A DNA stretch of 64,000 nt from Antilocapra americana (lineage: Eukaryota > Chordata > Mammalia > Artiodactyla > Antilocapridae). The position numbers and the translations under genes were made by a program. Below are positions 9,842 to 20,522 of the stretch, in pieces. The notes beneath the pieces were generated by a model, which ran no database searches, was not told the origin of the DNA, and saw nothing but the letters and a program-made list of their open reading frames with translations. Each line of letters starts with the position of its first letter. Position 1 is the stretch's first letter. Location of the stretch: positions 9,633,742 to 9,697,741 of the forward strand of contig ML660774.1 in assembly GCA_007570785.1 (NCBI GenBank). Reading direction: 5' to 3'.

Positions 9842-12689
9842 AGCTGATAAATCCCCCAAACATCATCACAATGTCCAGGAAAATAATGTTTTTATTATCT
9901 TGGGGTGAATAAATTGAGGCTGCAAAATCTGCATTAATGAGATGTCAAATTGAGAACACTGACAAGAGTAACAATGCCATTATTTTCTGGTCCTAAGCAC
10001 AGAATAGGATAAAAATTTAAACTTTAGCAATCCTTGTCTGTTTTCTCTAGTCATTACAAAGGTATTTGCAATTTATGTCCAAAATCAGTGATTTTCTCCA
10101 GGGGAGAAAAAAAGAAAATGTACATGTTCCTTTCTGGACTTTAAGCCTTAGGAGGGCAAGAGAGATACCTAGTCTATTGTAACCACCACACCTAGTAGAA
10201 TTAAGTGTCTGTTAATTGGAGGTAACTGCATTTTTTTGATTAACTAATATAGAGACATTAATGAGTAATTTGATTGAGAGAGTACATTGAAGAGATGAAA
10301 GTATTTTATCATAGCAAGCTGTTTGTGATAAGAGCACTGGATTAGCAAGCAGAAAGACGGATTCTAGTTGAACAAATTGTGAGAAGTTGGCAAAATTCTT
10401 TCATCTCCTCAAAACTTTCATAAATACGTATGTGCTTTAAATGAACCAAAAAATTATGCTTTGTAATTTAGGATGAAAAACACTACTTATTTTTGTTTTT
10501 CAGATGAATCAGAGAGTAAGTGACCTGAAGCATTCCAAATTATTATTTTGTTATGTCAATGGTATTTTAAAGAAACTATTAGTTAATTTTATCTGTCTAT
10601 AAAGTAGTAATAACTCAGATTTACCTTCAGAGTGCAAATAAAATGATACACATTTTGCAGGCTAGGAAATGCTATTAAAAAGTATCCTATTAAATTGTAT
10701 TTTAGCTTTGTTTATTTCTCCAGTAGTAAGTATAATTACCAAAGTGTTGATTTAATATATCTTCAATTTCCTTATTTTGGATTTAATAGTATGACTTTAT
10801 AGCTTTCAGGTTATTATTGAGTTAAAATTTTTTTCTTTCTGAAGAGTTCCTACAAAATTTTGATGAAATCTCTGTGTAATCCATGTTTTATTGTCTCTGG
10901 GGTTGTTATAGTTAAATACTTTAGGTCAAGCATTTTATAGGATACACTTATTCCAAGTAAATAACTCCGTAGGAAGCTCATTTCTGCATTTTTCTTTCTT
11001 ACTTGATTATCTACTGTGACAGAAGGCCTTTCAAAAGATTAACAACATTGAATGTTTAAAATCTTAGGCGAAGTGATAGAAAATTAGCTTGAACCACAGA
11101 TTTTGAATATTTAACAAAGCATTAGTGTAAAACCAACCAATCAAATAAATAGCAGCCAATTTATTATTATGTTGACAGATCTCAAACCAAAAAGCTCACT
11201 TAAAATGGCTGCAGTCTTTCCATGTGTGCCATTTATGGTTAGAAGTCTGCCAGTAATTCCATTATAAACCCAATTTACAGAGAGCGTCTACTTGGTAATA
11301 AAAAATTAGTTCTAGTTTTAAGAGTTTTTATTGTTGTTGCTGTAATGTACTGTGAGATTATTGTTCCTAAATTCATATGATTAGAGAATACCACTAGCAT
11401 TCTCTTCTCTACTCTGATGACCCCCTCCCCAGCAACACGGTAGAAAAGTGATGAGGGAAATTTTCATTTCTCTTTCTGGGTCTTTATACAATATTTAACA
11501 CACAGTGGTATTGTTTGTTATACATATTAAAGTATTTGATATATTTTCTTAAAGGAAGTAACAATCTGATAATAATTGCTTTTCTGAGTAAATAGTATCC
11601 ATATAAGCTAATTCAAATCATTAATATAATTCACAATAAGGAGCTGATTTTGGATAGCTGGGAGATATTATTTTAAGTTTACATATTTCTGATCCAAATC
11701 CCTCCATAAAAATTTGTGTGCAGAGAATAGTAGGAGTAATGCTAGCTTGTATAACAACAAAACTCCCCCAACAATAACAGCTTGCTTAATGCTCGTGGAG
11801 TGGTACTGGATGGGAACCAATCCACAGGGAGGCTGTCTTCCATATGGTTGTTTAGTGACCCAGTTCAGGAGAGACTGTCCTCTTTTCCACACAGCTTCCA
11901 AGACTGTCATAGTTGCCTTATTTCCTGGTATCTTGGAAGAGAAGAAGAACATGCAAGACTATGCATGAGAGTTTTGTGAGTCAAGCCTGCATGCAAATTT
12001 CTGATAGTCCAGAACTCCTATCAACTAGGGTGGCTGGGAAAATGGCATCTGTTGATTGCATAGGAAGAAACACAGGAACACAATAACACAGAGTGTTGAA
12101 GGCCACTGACTAATCTCTGCCACAACCTGTATGATTGATTGTGAGGACAAAGAAACAGCTTCGTTTAAACTTGATAAATTATGGGAGGCCTTTTTATTCT
12201 TAAAGCGCTGATGCAACTTCTCTCTCCCTAAGCTTGTAAATGTATATTAGGATCTGCAGAGAGGAGTTCTCCAGTGTTCTGAGGTTTTGTTATCATCACC
12301 AGCACCAGCCATAGTGGTCTGGCTGTGAAATATTTAGAGACCATTACTAGGTTGGCAATGAGAGTAGCCTTATTGTTATCTATTTTATCCTTGGTATCTT
12401 AGGGCAGTAAACAGTAAAGGTTTCAGATGCCCAGTTCTCCTCTCTCCCTTCCTCTCCATATGGCATTCTCTAGGTTGATTTTCCCACCATGAACTCATGC
12501 GGTAAAATTCCTTTCACTATTTCATCTCATCAAAATTTATCTTTTCTGGAAATGATACAAATGAACTTCTTAACAAAAGAAGTTCTTTACTCACAGACTT
12601 AGAGAACACACTTTCGGTTACTGGTTGGGGAGAAGGAGGAGGAGAAAGGACAGTTGGGGAGTTTGGGATGGACATGCACACACTGTTAT
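9842..12689. other. Mostly single-copy AT-rich block
   Basis: Nearly 2.9 kb with no young SINE or LINE that I can recognise. The stretch about 11730-12130 has the texture of an old degraded repeat (it looks like an old LTR or DNA element ending CACTGACTAATCTCTGCCAC), but I cannot name the family. The remainder shows no gene or RNA. The low repeat load makes it a candidate for retained non-coding function, which is inference only. Confidence 0.4.
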
Positions 12690-12870
12690 GTTCAAATGGA
12701 TAACCCATGAGGACCTGCTATATAGCAGGGAAAACTCTGCTCAGTGTTATGTGGCAGCCTGGATGGGAGGGGAGTGTGGGGGAAGAATGGGTATGTGTGT
12801 CTGAGTAACTTGACATGCAGGTAATACACTATAATACAACAGAATATAGCTAAATAGATGGAATGATATT
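12690..12870 (+). mobile_element. L1 3' UTR fragment, plus strand
   Basis: AATGGATAACCCATGAGGACC, TATATAGCAGGGAAAACTCTG, CAGTGTTATGTGGCAGCCTGG and ATGGGAGGGGAGTG are consecutive blocks of the ruminant L1 3' UTR in forward orientation. The final tail has decayed. Confidence 0.85.
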
Positions 12871-13150
12871 TATGTGATGAGATTATAAAGTCTCTGATTT
12901 TCAATTTTCTGGAAGGCTGTCTCTGTGGCCTTCTTGGCATGCATGTTTTGGTGAAGAAAGCTGCCATGTAGGGGAAGCTAATGGCAAGGAACTGAGGCTG
13001 ACCTCTGGTCGACAGCCAGTAGGGAACTGCATCCCCCAGCCTGACAGGCTACAGAAAATGATGCCTGCCCAAAACTCCCAGAACCGAGGTGGAATAAGAT
13101 CCTTCACTAGTTGAGCCTTCAGATGGAAGCACAAACTCTGGGCCAACATT

Positions 13151-13688
13151 AAAAAAAAATTTTTTTTATTAATTCTTTAAGGATAATTGCTTTATAGAAT
13201 TTTGTTGCTTTCTGTCAAATCTCAATATGAATCAGCCATGCTGCTGCTGCTGCTAAGTCGCTTCAGTCGTGTCCGACTCTGTGCGACCCCATAGACGGCA
13301 GCCCACCAGGCTCCCCCGTCCCTGGGATTCTCTAGGCAAGAACACTGGAGTGGGTTGCCAGTTCCTTCTCCAATGCATGAAAGTGAAAGTGAAGTCGCTC
13401 AGTCATGTCCAACTCTTTGTGACCCCATGGACTGCAGCTTACCAGGCTCCTCCGTCCAAGGGATTTTCCAAACAAGAGTACTGGAGTGGAGTGCCATTGC
13501 CTTCTCCAGAATCAGCCATAGGTATACATATATCCCCTGTGAGATGTACATAGAGAGTACCATGGAAACTTGCATTACCATATGTAAAACAGATAGCCAA
13601 TGGGAATTTGCTCTATATCTCAGGAGACTCAAACAAGGGCTCTATATTAACTTAGAGGCGTGGGATGGGGAGGGAGGTTCAAGTGGTA
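13151..13688 (-). mobile_element. L1 3' end with internal 5' inversion (twin priming), minus strand
   Basis: The left part (13151-13239, resumed at 13520 to about 13540) is the reverse of an L1 3' terminus, with GATAATTGCTTTATAGAATT and ATGAATCAGCCAT. From about 13545 to 13688 the text is forward-oriented L1 3' UTR sequence that should lie upstream: CATGGAAACTTGCATTACC, GATAGCCAATGGGAATTTGC, GGCGTGGGATGGGGAGGGAGG. Target-site duplications ccaacatt at 13143-13150 and 13689-13696 bracket both parts, so this is one insertion with an inversion. Confidence 0.85.
13240..13508 (-). mobile_element. Bov-A2 SINE (dimer), minus strand
   Basis: Two BovA units with a GAAAGTGAAAGTGAAGTCG linker; the GCT-repeat tail is at the left. 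A perfect 11-base target-site duplication, gaatcagccat, is at 13229-13239 and 13509-13519. It is the third and youngest layer of the nest, inserted into the L1. Confidence 0.96.
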
Positions 13689-13852
13689 CCAACATTTTGA
13701 CTGCAGCCTTGTGAAAGACCCAGAAGCAAGGGCACAGCTAAGCCATGCCCATATTCCTGATAAATGGCAGCAGTGAGATAATAAATGTGTGTTGTTTTAA
13801 GCTGCTAAATTGAAGGTAGTTTGTTATTTTCAGCAATAGAAGACTAATACAT

Positions 13853-15165
13853 GCCTCAAACAGTGTCATTTATACACTCTGTCACTTGGAAGTGACCTCC
13901 TAAAACTAGGAACTGTATCTTTTTGATTTTTGATGTAATTGATGCTCAACAGTCAATATTTGTCTATTAAGTGCATGAGCTAATATATTTGTATGTGTGA
14001 AGCCTCTAGTCTTCAGTCCTCTGAGCTGTGTAGCTTGGGAAAAAAGTGCATCCTTGGAGTCTTCTTTGGCTTGGCAGGGAAGGGTATTGGCAATTCCGTT
14101 ACACTGGTAAAGATCAAGGGATGAGACCATGTGGTCTTATGTGTCTTTACACCAATTCCTGACTCCCACAGTCCCTTCCTGTTTGCCACAGACTTCTGAT
14201 TTATTTGTATCGTTATGGAACTTTTCCACATATGGATGTTTTGTATATTTTAGTTGTTATAGATTTAGCTTTCTTTTAGGGATGATTATATTTTAGATTT
14301 TGGAAGCACATTATATGGTTATATATCAGTGTATTATCTGCTTAATTATGTATTAATTATAAAACTTTATTTCCTGTAAGTGTATTATCTTCTGCTTTAG
14401 AGCAAAAGAAGAATTACAATATACAAATGCACAATAAATTTGCAGATGTAAAACTTGAGGTATAGGCTTGTATTACTTTGTTTATTATTAAGCAGTTAAA
14501 TTATAAAGCCCACCGTGCTGATTTTGATAGAGTGTCCAAATTGATAATAAAGAATAATAATGATGAAAATCAATTGCAGGGCTTTATGGCTTGCCAAGGG
14601 AAGCTCTTGAAATGAGGGTATGTAGGAATAAAGCAAATTCAAACTGATGTGTTTGCTTTCAGCTGAAGAATATGAATTAGAAAAATCTAGAGGTGGAGAA
14701 GCAGTACTTTCTGCCTCTGTCGGAGATTAATGTTTATTCAGCAATAAACTACTTCATTGTAAACCATATGTCTGGAGGAATTTAGAGATTCACTGATTTT
14801 CCATGCAGTGTTTTGATATATGGGTGTTGTAAGTTTCTGAGGGCTTTTGTTAGTCAGTAGCATTTTGCAGTTGTTTTAAAATACTTTATGAACAAAGAGA
14901 GTGAAAAAAATAAGGTAGAACATAAGAGTAAAACATTCAGTACTTATTGACAATCAAAAAATTGAAAACTTTTCTAAAATAATTATAGTCTAGAATTGTC
15001 TATAATGTCATGGAGGTTTTAAAATGTTTAATTTTAGTCTGTTTTTTTACCTATCCACCTAAGTCAGATACTTGTTTTAAACATAATGTTTTTTAAAGGC
15101 TTTTTGTAATATCATAGAGTAATATTTGAACCAGTGAAGTTATTATATATAATGATTATTAGCAC
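13853..15165. other. Single-copy AT-rich block
   Basis: About 1.3 kb without a recognisable repeat, gene or RNA. Several short A/T runs occur. Confidence 0.45.
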
Positions 15166-15178
15166 ACTTACGTTAATA

Positions 15179-15391
15179 ATATTGGGCTTCTCTGTCAGCT
15201 CAGAGAGTAAAGCGTCTGCCTGCAATGCGAGAGACCTGGGTTTGATCCCTGGATCGGGAAGATCCCCTGGAGAAGGAAATGGCAACCCTTTCCAGTATTC
15301 TTGCCTGGAAAATCCCATGGACGGAGGAGCCTGGTGGGCTACAGTCCATGGGGTCGTACAGAGTCAGACACAACTGAGTGACTTCACTTTC
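15179..15391 (+). mobile_element. Bov-tA SINE, full length, plus strand
   Basis: The tRNA-Glu-derived head (GGGCTTCTCTGTCAGCTCAG with A and B box-like segments, the latter GGGTTTGATCCCTGG) is followed by the BovA body and ends GAGTGACTTCACTTTC. The 13-base target-site duplication is acttacgttaata (15166-15178) and acttacattaata (15392-15404). Confidence 0.96.
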
Positions 15392-15699
15392 ACTTACATT
15401 AATATAACAGAAGAGAGGTCTGTATTGTTCTTTTTCCTATAGATGTAACTTTGATATAATTTTTGAAGACAGGGATGATTGTAAACTTTTTTTCTCATTG
15501 AAATTAAATATTTTAAAGTTACAGTATTAATACAATGAAAATTGCCTAATGGAATAAGATCTGCATTATTCTCCAGAAACAATCTGTAGAGTAGAAAAAT
15601 ACATTCCTTAAAAGGAATATTATTTAAACAGAATTAGTGCTGACTTTGTCTCTTCTTTGGGGTAGTATTAGAACCTAATTCATGTGGATGACTAAGTGA

Positions 15700-15915
15700 C
15701 TGTTGTTGTTGTTGTTGTTTAATTGCTCAATTTTGCGACCCCTTGGACTGTATTGTAGCCCATCTCTGTCCGTGGGATTATCCTGTCAAGAATACCGGGA
15801 TGGGCTGCAATTCCTTCCTCCAGAGGGTCTTTACGAACCAGGGATCAAACCCATGTCTCCACATCTCCTGCACTGCACTTGGATTCTTCACCACTGAGCC
15901 ACTGGGGAAGCCCCT
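15700..15915 (-). mobile_element. Bov-tA SINE with (TTG)n tail, minus strand
   Basis: A run of TGT/TTG units at the left is the simple-repeat tail. A diverged BovA part and a tRNA-derived head follow, ending CACTGAGCCACTGGGGAAGCCC. The 9-base target-site duplication is actaagtga (15691-15699) and actaggtga (15916-15924). Confidence 0.93.
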
Positions 15916-16101
15916 ACTAGGTGATGCTTGGTCTTAAATAAAATAGTTTATAAAGTGTCTAGAACAATGCTAGGTAGAGAGTAAGGGCTGGATAAACTTT
16001 ACATTTTCTTCAGTGGCAGGGGAATCTCCGTTTTACCCAAGCTTGGCTCACACACACAAAGTTCTGTCTCAAGATCGCATCTGCTCTTCCTTGTGAGTCC
16101 C

Positions 16102-16656
16102 TGTGTTAGTTGCCTAGGGCTTCTCTCTCAAAGTGCCACAACCTGGGTGGCTTAAAACAACGGAATTTTTTTGGTTCCCGTGTTAGAAAGTCTAGAGATC
16201 CAAGGTGTCGGCAGGACCACGCTGCCTCAGAGACTCTGGGTAGCCTCCTTCCGTGTTTCTTCCCGACTTCTGCTGGTGTTCCTTGGCTTGTAGCTGCGTC
16301 ATTCTCCCCACCCCCCACTTATATTTATTGATTTTTTTATTGTAGTATAATTGCTTTACAATGTTGTGTTAATTTCCGCTGCACACAGTGTGCCTCATCT
16401 GTACATGTACATATATTCCCTCCCTCTTGAGCCTCTCTAGCTGCATCATTCTCATCTCCTCCCTGTCTTCACATGGCATCCTTGCTTATGGCTTTGTCTT
16501 CCCATAAGGACAGCAGTCCTCCCCTCCTCCAGTGTGACCTTTTCTTAAGTAATTACGTCTGCAACAACCATGTTTCCAAACAAATGTATTCTGCTGGACT
16601 GGAAATTAAGGACTTGCAACATGTTTTTTTGGAGAACATAGTTCAGCCCATTAACA
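16102..16656 (-). mobile_element. MLT1 MaLR LTR, minus strand, split by an L1
   Basis: It starts TGTGTTAGTTGCCTAGGGC, then GCCACAACCTGGGTGGCTTAA and AAGGTGTCGGCAGGACC. After the L1 it resumes with CTTCACATGGC and TAAGGACAGCAGTCCTCC, and ends AGTTCAGCCCATTAACA. These are the ordered blocks of an MLT1 LTR in reverse. Confidence 0.88.
16307..16437 (-). mobile_element. Short L1 3' UTR insertion, minus strand
   Basis: The left side has a T-rich segment with TTATTGTAGTATAATTGC and TTACAATGTTGTGTTAATTTC, an artiodactyl L1 3' end in reverse; the insert is only about 131 bases. Target-site duplications tagctgcgtcattctc (16291-16306) and tagctgcatcattctc (16438-16453) have one mismatch in 16. Confidence 0.92.
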
Positions 16657-16793
16657 GACCTCCTTACCTAAAAAAAATATTTATACATAAGATATGTCAC
16701 GATTTTGTCATAATACAGAAAATGCAACTTGTTTGCAGTTAACAAAAGTGACTCCTTTTTAGATAAAAGCACATTCTCTTTGGATAATCAAGT

Positions 16794-17706
16794 GTCGTTG
16801 TTCAGTCACTCAGTTACGTCTGATTCTTTGCAACCCCATGGACTGCAGCATGCCAGGTTTCCCTGACCCCATGGACTGCAGCCCGCCAGGCTTCCCTGTC
16901 CTTCACCATCTCCCAGAACTTGGTCAAACTCATGTCCATTGAGTTGGTGATGCCATCCAACCATCTGTCCTCTGACGTCCCCTTCTCCTGCCTTCATTCT
17001 TTCTCAGCATCGGGGTCTTTTCTGATGGGTTGGCTCTTTGCATCAGGTGGCCAAATTATCGGAGCTTCAGCATCAGTCCTTCCAATGAATATTTAGGACT
17101 GATTTCCTTTAGAATTGACTGGTTGGATCTCCTTGCAGTCCAAGGGACTCTCAAGAGACTACTCCAACACCATAGTTCAAAACAGTTCTTCGGCACTCAG
17201 CTTTCTTTACGGTCCACCTCTCACATCCATACATGACTACTGGAAAAACCATAGCTTTGACTGTATGGACCTTTTTTGACAAAGTGATGTCTCTGCTTTT
17301 GAATATGGCATCTAGGTTTGTCATAACTTTTCTTCTAAGGAGCAAGCATCTTTTAATTTCATAGTCACAGTCACCATTGGCAGTGATTTTAAGCCCAAGA
17401 AAATGAAGTCTGTTGCTATTTTCATTGTTTCTCCATCTATTTGCCATGAAGTGATGGGAACAGATGCCATGATCTTAGTTTTCTGAATGTTGAGCTTTAA
17501 GCCAGCTTTTCCACTCTCCTCTTTCACCTTCATCAAGGGGCTCTTTAGTTTCTCTTTGCTTTCTGCTCTAAGGGTGGTGTCATCGGCATATCTGAGGTAT
17601 TGGTATTTCTCCCAGCAGTCTTGATTCCAGCTTGTGCTTTATCCAGCCCAGCATTTCACATGATATACTCTGCTGAACTGATTTCTGCATACAAGTTAAA
17701 TAACCT
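16794..17706 (-). mobile_element. BovB LINE, 5'-truncated, minus strand
   Basis: It begins with GTTGTTCAGTCACTCAGTTACG and runs through the BovB reverse transcriptase C-terminal region to AAGTTAAATAACC. Minus-strand reading gives blocks such as NIQKTKIMAS, ITSWQIDGET and VVMYGCERWT in broken frames. The motif C tyrosine is kept here (TAT at 17590-17588, RYADD). It contains a 33-base tandem duplication near its 3' end. Confidence 0.93.
16833..16898. repeat. 33-base tandem duplication inside BovB
   Basis: Two adjacent 33-base units, each beginning ACCCCATGGACTGCAGC and ending TTCCCTG, at 16833-16865 and 16866-16898, differing at a few positions. Other BovB copies in the window have this segment once, so the duplication arose in this copy or its direct source. 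Confidence 0.9.
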
Positions 17707-18499
17707 CACCTCTCAGAAATGGTGAGGGAGGCATATTAGCAAAAATGGGAAGAAGGTGTAGATGACTGTGACCTCAATGTGATGATTCTTCTGACAGAGA
17801 TTTTCCTATCTTTTTTTGGTAACTACTTGACATTTTGTGTAACTGGTTAGCACCTGCCTATGAGGACTGAAAAGTTTTGGTTTAACACTGAAGTTCAGAT
17901 TTATACATGGTTTATAGCTCTACTCCAGGAAAGTTGGGAAGCATCCTAGGATTATTACCAGAGGTTCTGCTTGATAGATAAGAAATGTAGGCTGCAACTA
18001 GGCTGGAATATTGCCTTGTCTAGGAGAGTAATGGTTATTATCAGCATTAGCCTCATAAGCTATAGCTCCAATTCCACAGCTTAATTGGGAAGTCTAATTC
18101 AATTGGTTGTTACCTCCTTATTAAGCCAATATATGAGAATCATCTTTAACTGGAAGAATCACTGTTGAATATTGCAGTGTTTAGATTGAAGAGAAGTTTG
18201 CTTATGCTTGCTTCCTTAAGCTGATTTCCAGGCACATATTTAAGGTCAGTACCTGTCCGTTGATTGAACGAAGTGACAAGATAATGCAAATTCAGTGTGA
18301 AGGCATGAATAGAAATAATTACAAAGATATTCCAATAAAACGTCCCTTGTATGCCTGCAGTATAAGGCAAAAGTTACTCCATTTTAGATTATATATCATT
18401 TCTTCATTTGATTGTTCTGGTGTCAAGACACAGGAAGAGGTTATTGTTGTCTAGTTCAGCCTCAAGATCTAGTTCTTTTGTTTATTTGTACCTTGTGAT
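17707..18499. other. No feature recognised
   Basis: About 790 bases between two BovB copies in opposite orientation. Single-copy texture; no gene or repeat named. Confidence 0.45.
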
Positions 18500-18505
18500 T
18501 ATACA

Positions 18506-19126
18506 GTGGAAGTAAGAAATAGATTTAAGGGACTAGATCTGATAGACAGCGTGCCTGATGAACTATGGACTGAGGTTCATGACATTGTACAGGAGGCAGG
18601 AATCAAGATCATCCCCAAGAAAAAGAAATGCAAAAAAGCAAAATGGCTGTCTGAGGAGGCCCTACAAATAGCTGTGAAAAGAAGAGAAGCAAAAAGCAAA
18701 GGAGAAAAGGAAAGATATTCCCATTTGAATGCAGAGTTCCAAAGAATATCAAGGAGAGATAAGAAAGCCTTCCTCAGCGATCAATGCAAAGAAATGGAGG
18801 AAAACAACAGAATGGGAAAGACTAGAGAGCTCTTCAAGAAAATTAGAGATACAAAGAGAACATTTCATGCAAAGAGGGGCTCGATAAAGGACAGAAATGG
18901 TAGAGACCTGACAGAAGCAGAAGATATTAAGAAGAGGTGGCAAAAATATACAGAAGAACTATACAAAAAATATCTTCACGACTCAGATAATCATGATGGT
19001 GTGATCACTCACATAGAGCCAGACATCCTGGAATGTGAAGTCAAGTGGGCCTTAGGAAGCATCACTACAAACAAAGTTAGTGGAGGTGATGGAATTCCAG
19101 GAGCTATTTCAAACCCTGAAAGATGA
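18506..19126 (+). pseudogene. BovB polyprotein segment upstream of RT motifs (broken)
   Basis: The frame stays open for about 206 codons, with lysine/arginine-rich blocks such as KKKKCKKAKWLSEEAL and RRDKKAFLSDQCKEMEENN, then DILECEVKWALGSI and GGDGIP. This is the linker between endonuclease and RT plus the first RT block. Near 19101, at GGAATTCCAGGAGC, two bases appear to be missing compared with the BovB sequence I remember (CCAGTTGAGC), which shifts the frame into a stop at 19126. A second in-frame stop follows near 19171. Confidence 0.85.
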
Positions 19127-19244
19127 TGTTGTGAGAGTACTGCATTCAATATGCCAGAAAATTTGGAAAACTAAGTAATGGCCACAGGACTGGAAAAGGT
19201 CAGTTTTCATTCCAATCCCAAAGAAAGGCAATGCCGAAGAATGC

Positions 19245-19874
19245 TTGAACTTCCACACAATTGCACTCATCTCACACGCCAGTAAAGTAATGCTCAAAAT
19301 TCTCCAAGCCAGGCTTCAGCAATACATGAACTGTAAACTTCCAGATGTTCAAGCTGGTTTTAGAAAATGCAGAGGAACCAGAGATCAAATTGCCAACATC
19401 CGCCAGATTATTGAAAAAGCAAGAGAGTTCCAGAAAAACATCTACTTCTGCTTTATTGACTATGCCAAAGCCTTTGACTGTGTGGATCCCCATGAACTGT
19501 GGAAAATTCTGAAAGAGATGGGGATACCAGACCATCTGACCTGTCTCTTGAGAAACCTGTATGCAGGTCAGGAAGCAACAGTTAGAACTGGACATGGAAC
19601 AACAGACTGGTTCCAAATAGGAAATGGAGTACGCCAAGGCTGTATATTGTCACCCTGTTTATTTAACTTACATGCAGAGTACATCATGAGAAACGTTGGG
19701 ATGGAAGAAGCACAAGCTGGAATCAAGATTGCTGGGAGAAATATCAATAACCTCAGAGATGCAGATGACACCACCCTTATGGCAGAAAGTGAAGAGGAAC
19801 TAAAAAGCCTCTTGATGACAGTGAAAGAGGAGAGTGAAAAAGTTGACTTAAAGCTCAACATTCTGAAAACTTAA
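19245..19874 (+). pseudogene. BovB reverse transcriptase core fragment (inactive)
   Basis: A 209-codon open stretch carries the RT order: a TIALISHASKVMLKIL block, QAGFRKCRGTRDQI, motif A FIDYAKAFD, motif B region GNGVRQGCILSP, and motif C as LRDADDTT. In motif C the residue before ADD is D (codon 19758-19760), where RT enzymes normally have Y or F. The frame ends at a TAA caused by a small insertion near 19872. Downstream sequence to 20522 still matches the BovB C-terminus in broken frames. Confidence 0.9.
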
Positions 19875-20522
19875 GATCATGGCATCCGGTCCCATCACTT
19901 CATGGGAAATAGATGGGGAAATAGTATCAGACTTTATTTTTTTGGGCTCCAAAATCACTGCAGATGGTGATTGTGGCCATGAAATTAAATGACACTTACT
20001 CCTTGGAAGAAAAGTTATGACCAACCTAGACAGCATATTGAAAAGCAGAGACATTACTTTGCCAACAAAGGTCCATCTAGTCAAGGCTATGTTTTTTCCA
20101 GTAGTTATGTGTGGATGTGAGAGTTGGACAGTGAAGAGCTGAGTGCCAAAGAATCGATGGTTTTGAACTGTGGTGTTGGAGAAGACTCTTGAGAGTCCCT
20201 TGGACTGCAAGGAGATCCAAGCAGTCCATCCTAAAGGAGATCAGTCCTGGATGATCATTGGAAAGACTGATGTTGAAGCTGAAACTCCAATACTTTGGCC
20301 ACCTGATGCGAAGAGTTGACTCACTGGAAAAGACTCTAATGCTGGGAAGGAGTTGAAGGGGATGACAGAGGATGAGATGGCTGGATGGCATCACCAACTC
20401 AATGGACATGGGTTTGGGTGGACTCTGGGAGTTGGTGATGGACAGGAAGCCATAATTGCATGCTGCAATTTATGGGGTCACAAAGAGTCAGACACGACTG
20501 AGCAACTGAACTGAACTGAACT

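Larger units (their letters stand above)
12890..13852 (+). mobile_element. MLT1-type MaLR LTR, plus strand, host of a nested L1
   Basis: The left piece (about 12890-13150) has GCATGCATGTTTTGGTGAAG, GAAGCTGCCATGT-like and GGCAAGGAACTGAGGC blocks. The right piece (13689-13852) has TTGACTGCAGCCTTGTGAAAG, GAGATAATAAATGTGTGTTG, TTTTAAGCTGCTAAAT and the LTR end AGAAGACTAATAC. Together they form one old MaLR LTR, broken inside a GGCCAACATTTTGACTGC site by the L1 at 13151-13688. MLT1 versus a close relative is not certain. Confidence 0.75.
18500..20522 (+). mobile_element. BovB LINE, longest copy in the window, plus strand
   Basis: About 2.0 kb, starting inside the open reading frame before the RT domain and running to the element's true 3' end, a run of GAACT units (20508-20522). 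The apurinic endonuclease part is missing, since full-length BovB is over 3 kb. Several frame breaks separate the RT pieces, so it cannot make an active enzyme. BovB is known to have reached ruminants by horizontal transfer; that is family knowledge, not visible here. Confidence 0.96.

Noticed and set aside
11668..11968. Overlapping frames of 84-94 codons on both strands as a small gene
   Set aside because: Both strands are equally open, no family resemblance, and the sequence has the texture of an old repeat.
13355..13714. 119-codon frame across Bov-A2 and L1
   Set aside because: It crosses three repeat boundaries, so it cannot be an ancestral gene.
15179..15260. tRNA genes in the SINE heads (A box and B box-like segments)
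   Set aside because: The tRNA-Glu-derived heads of Bov-tA and CHR SINEs keep promoter boxes but not a foldable tRNA with intact acceptor and anticodon arms; they are fused to SINE bodies.
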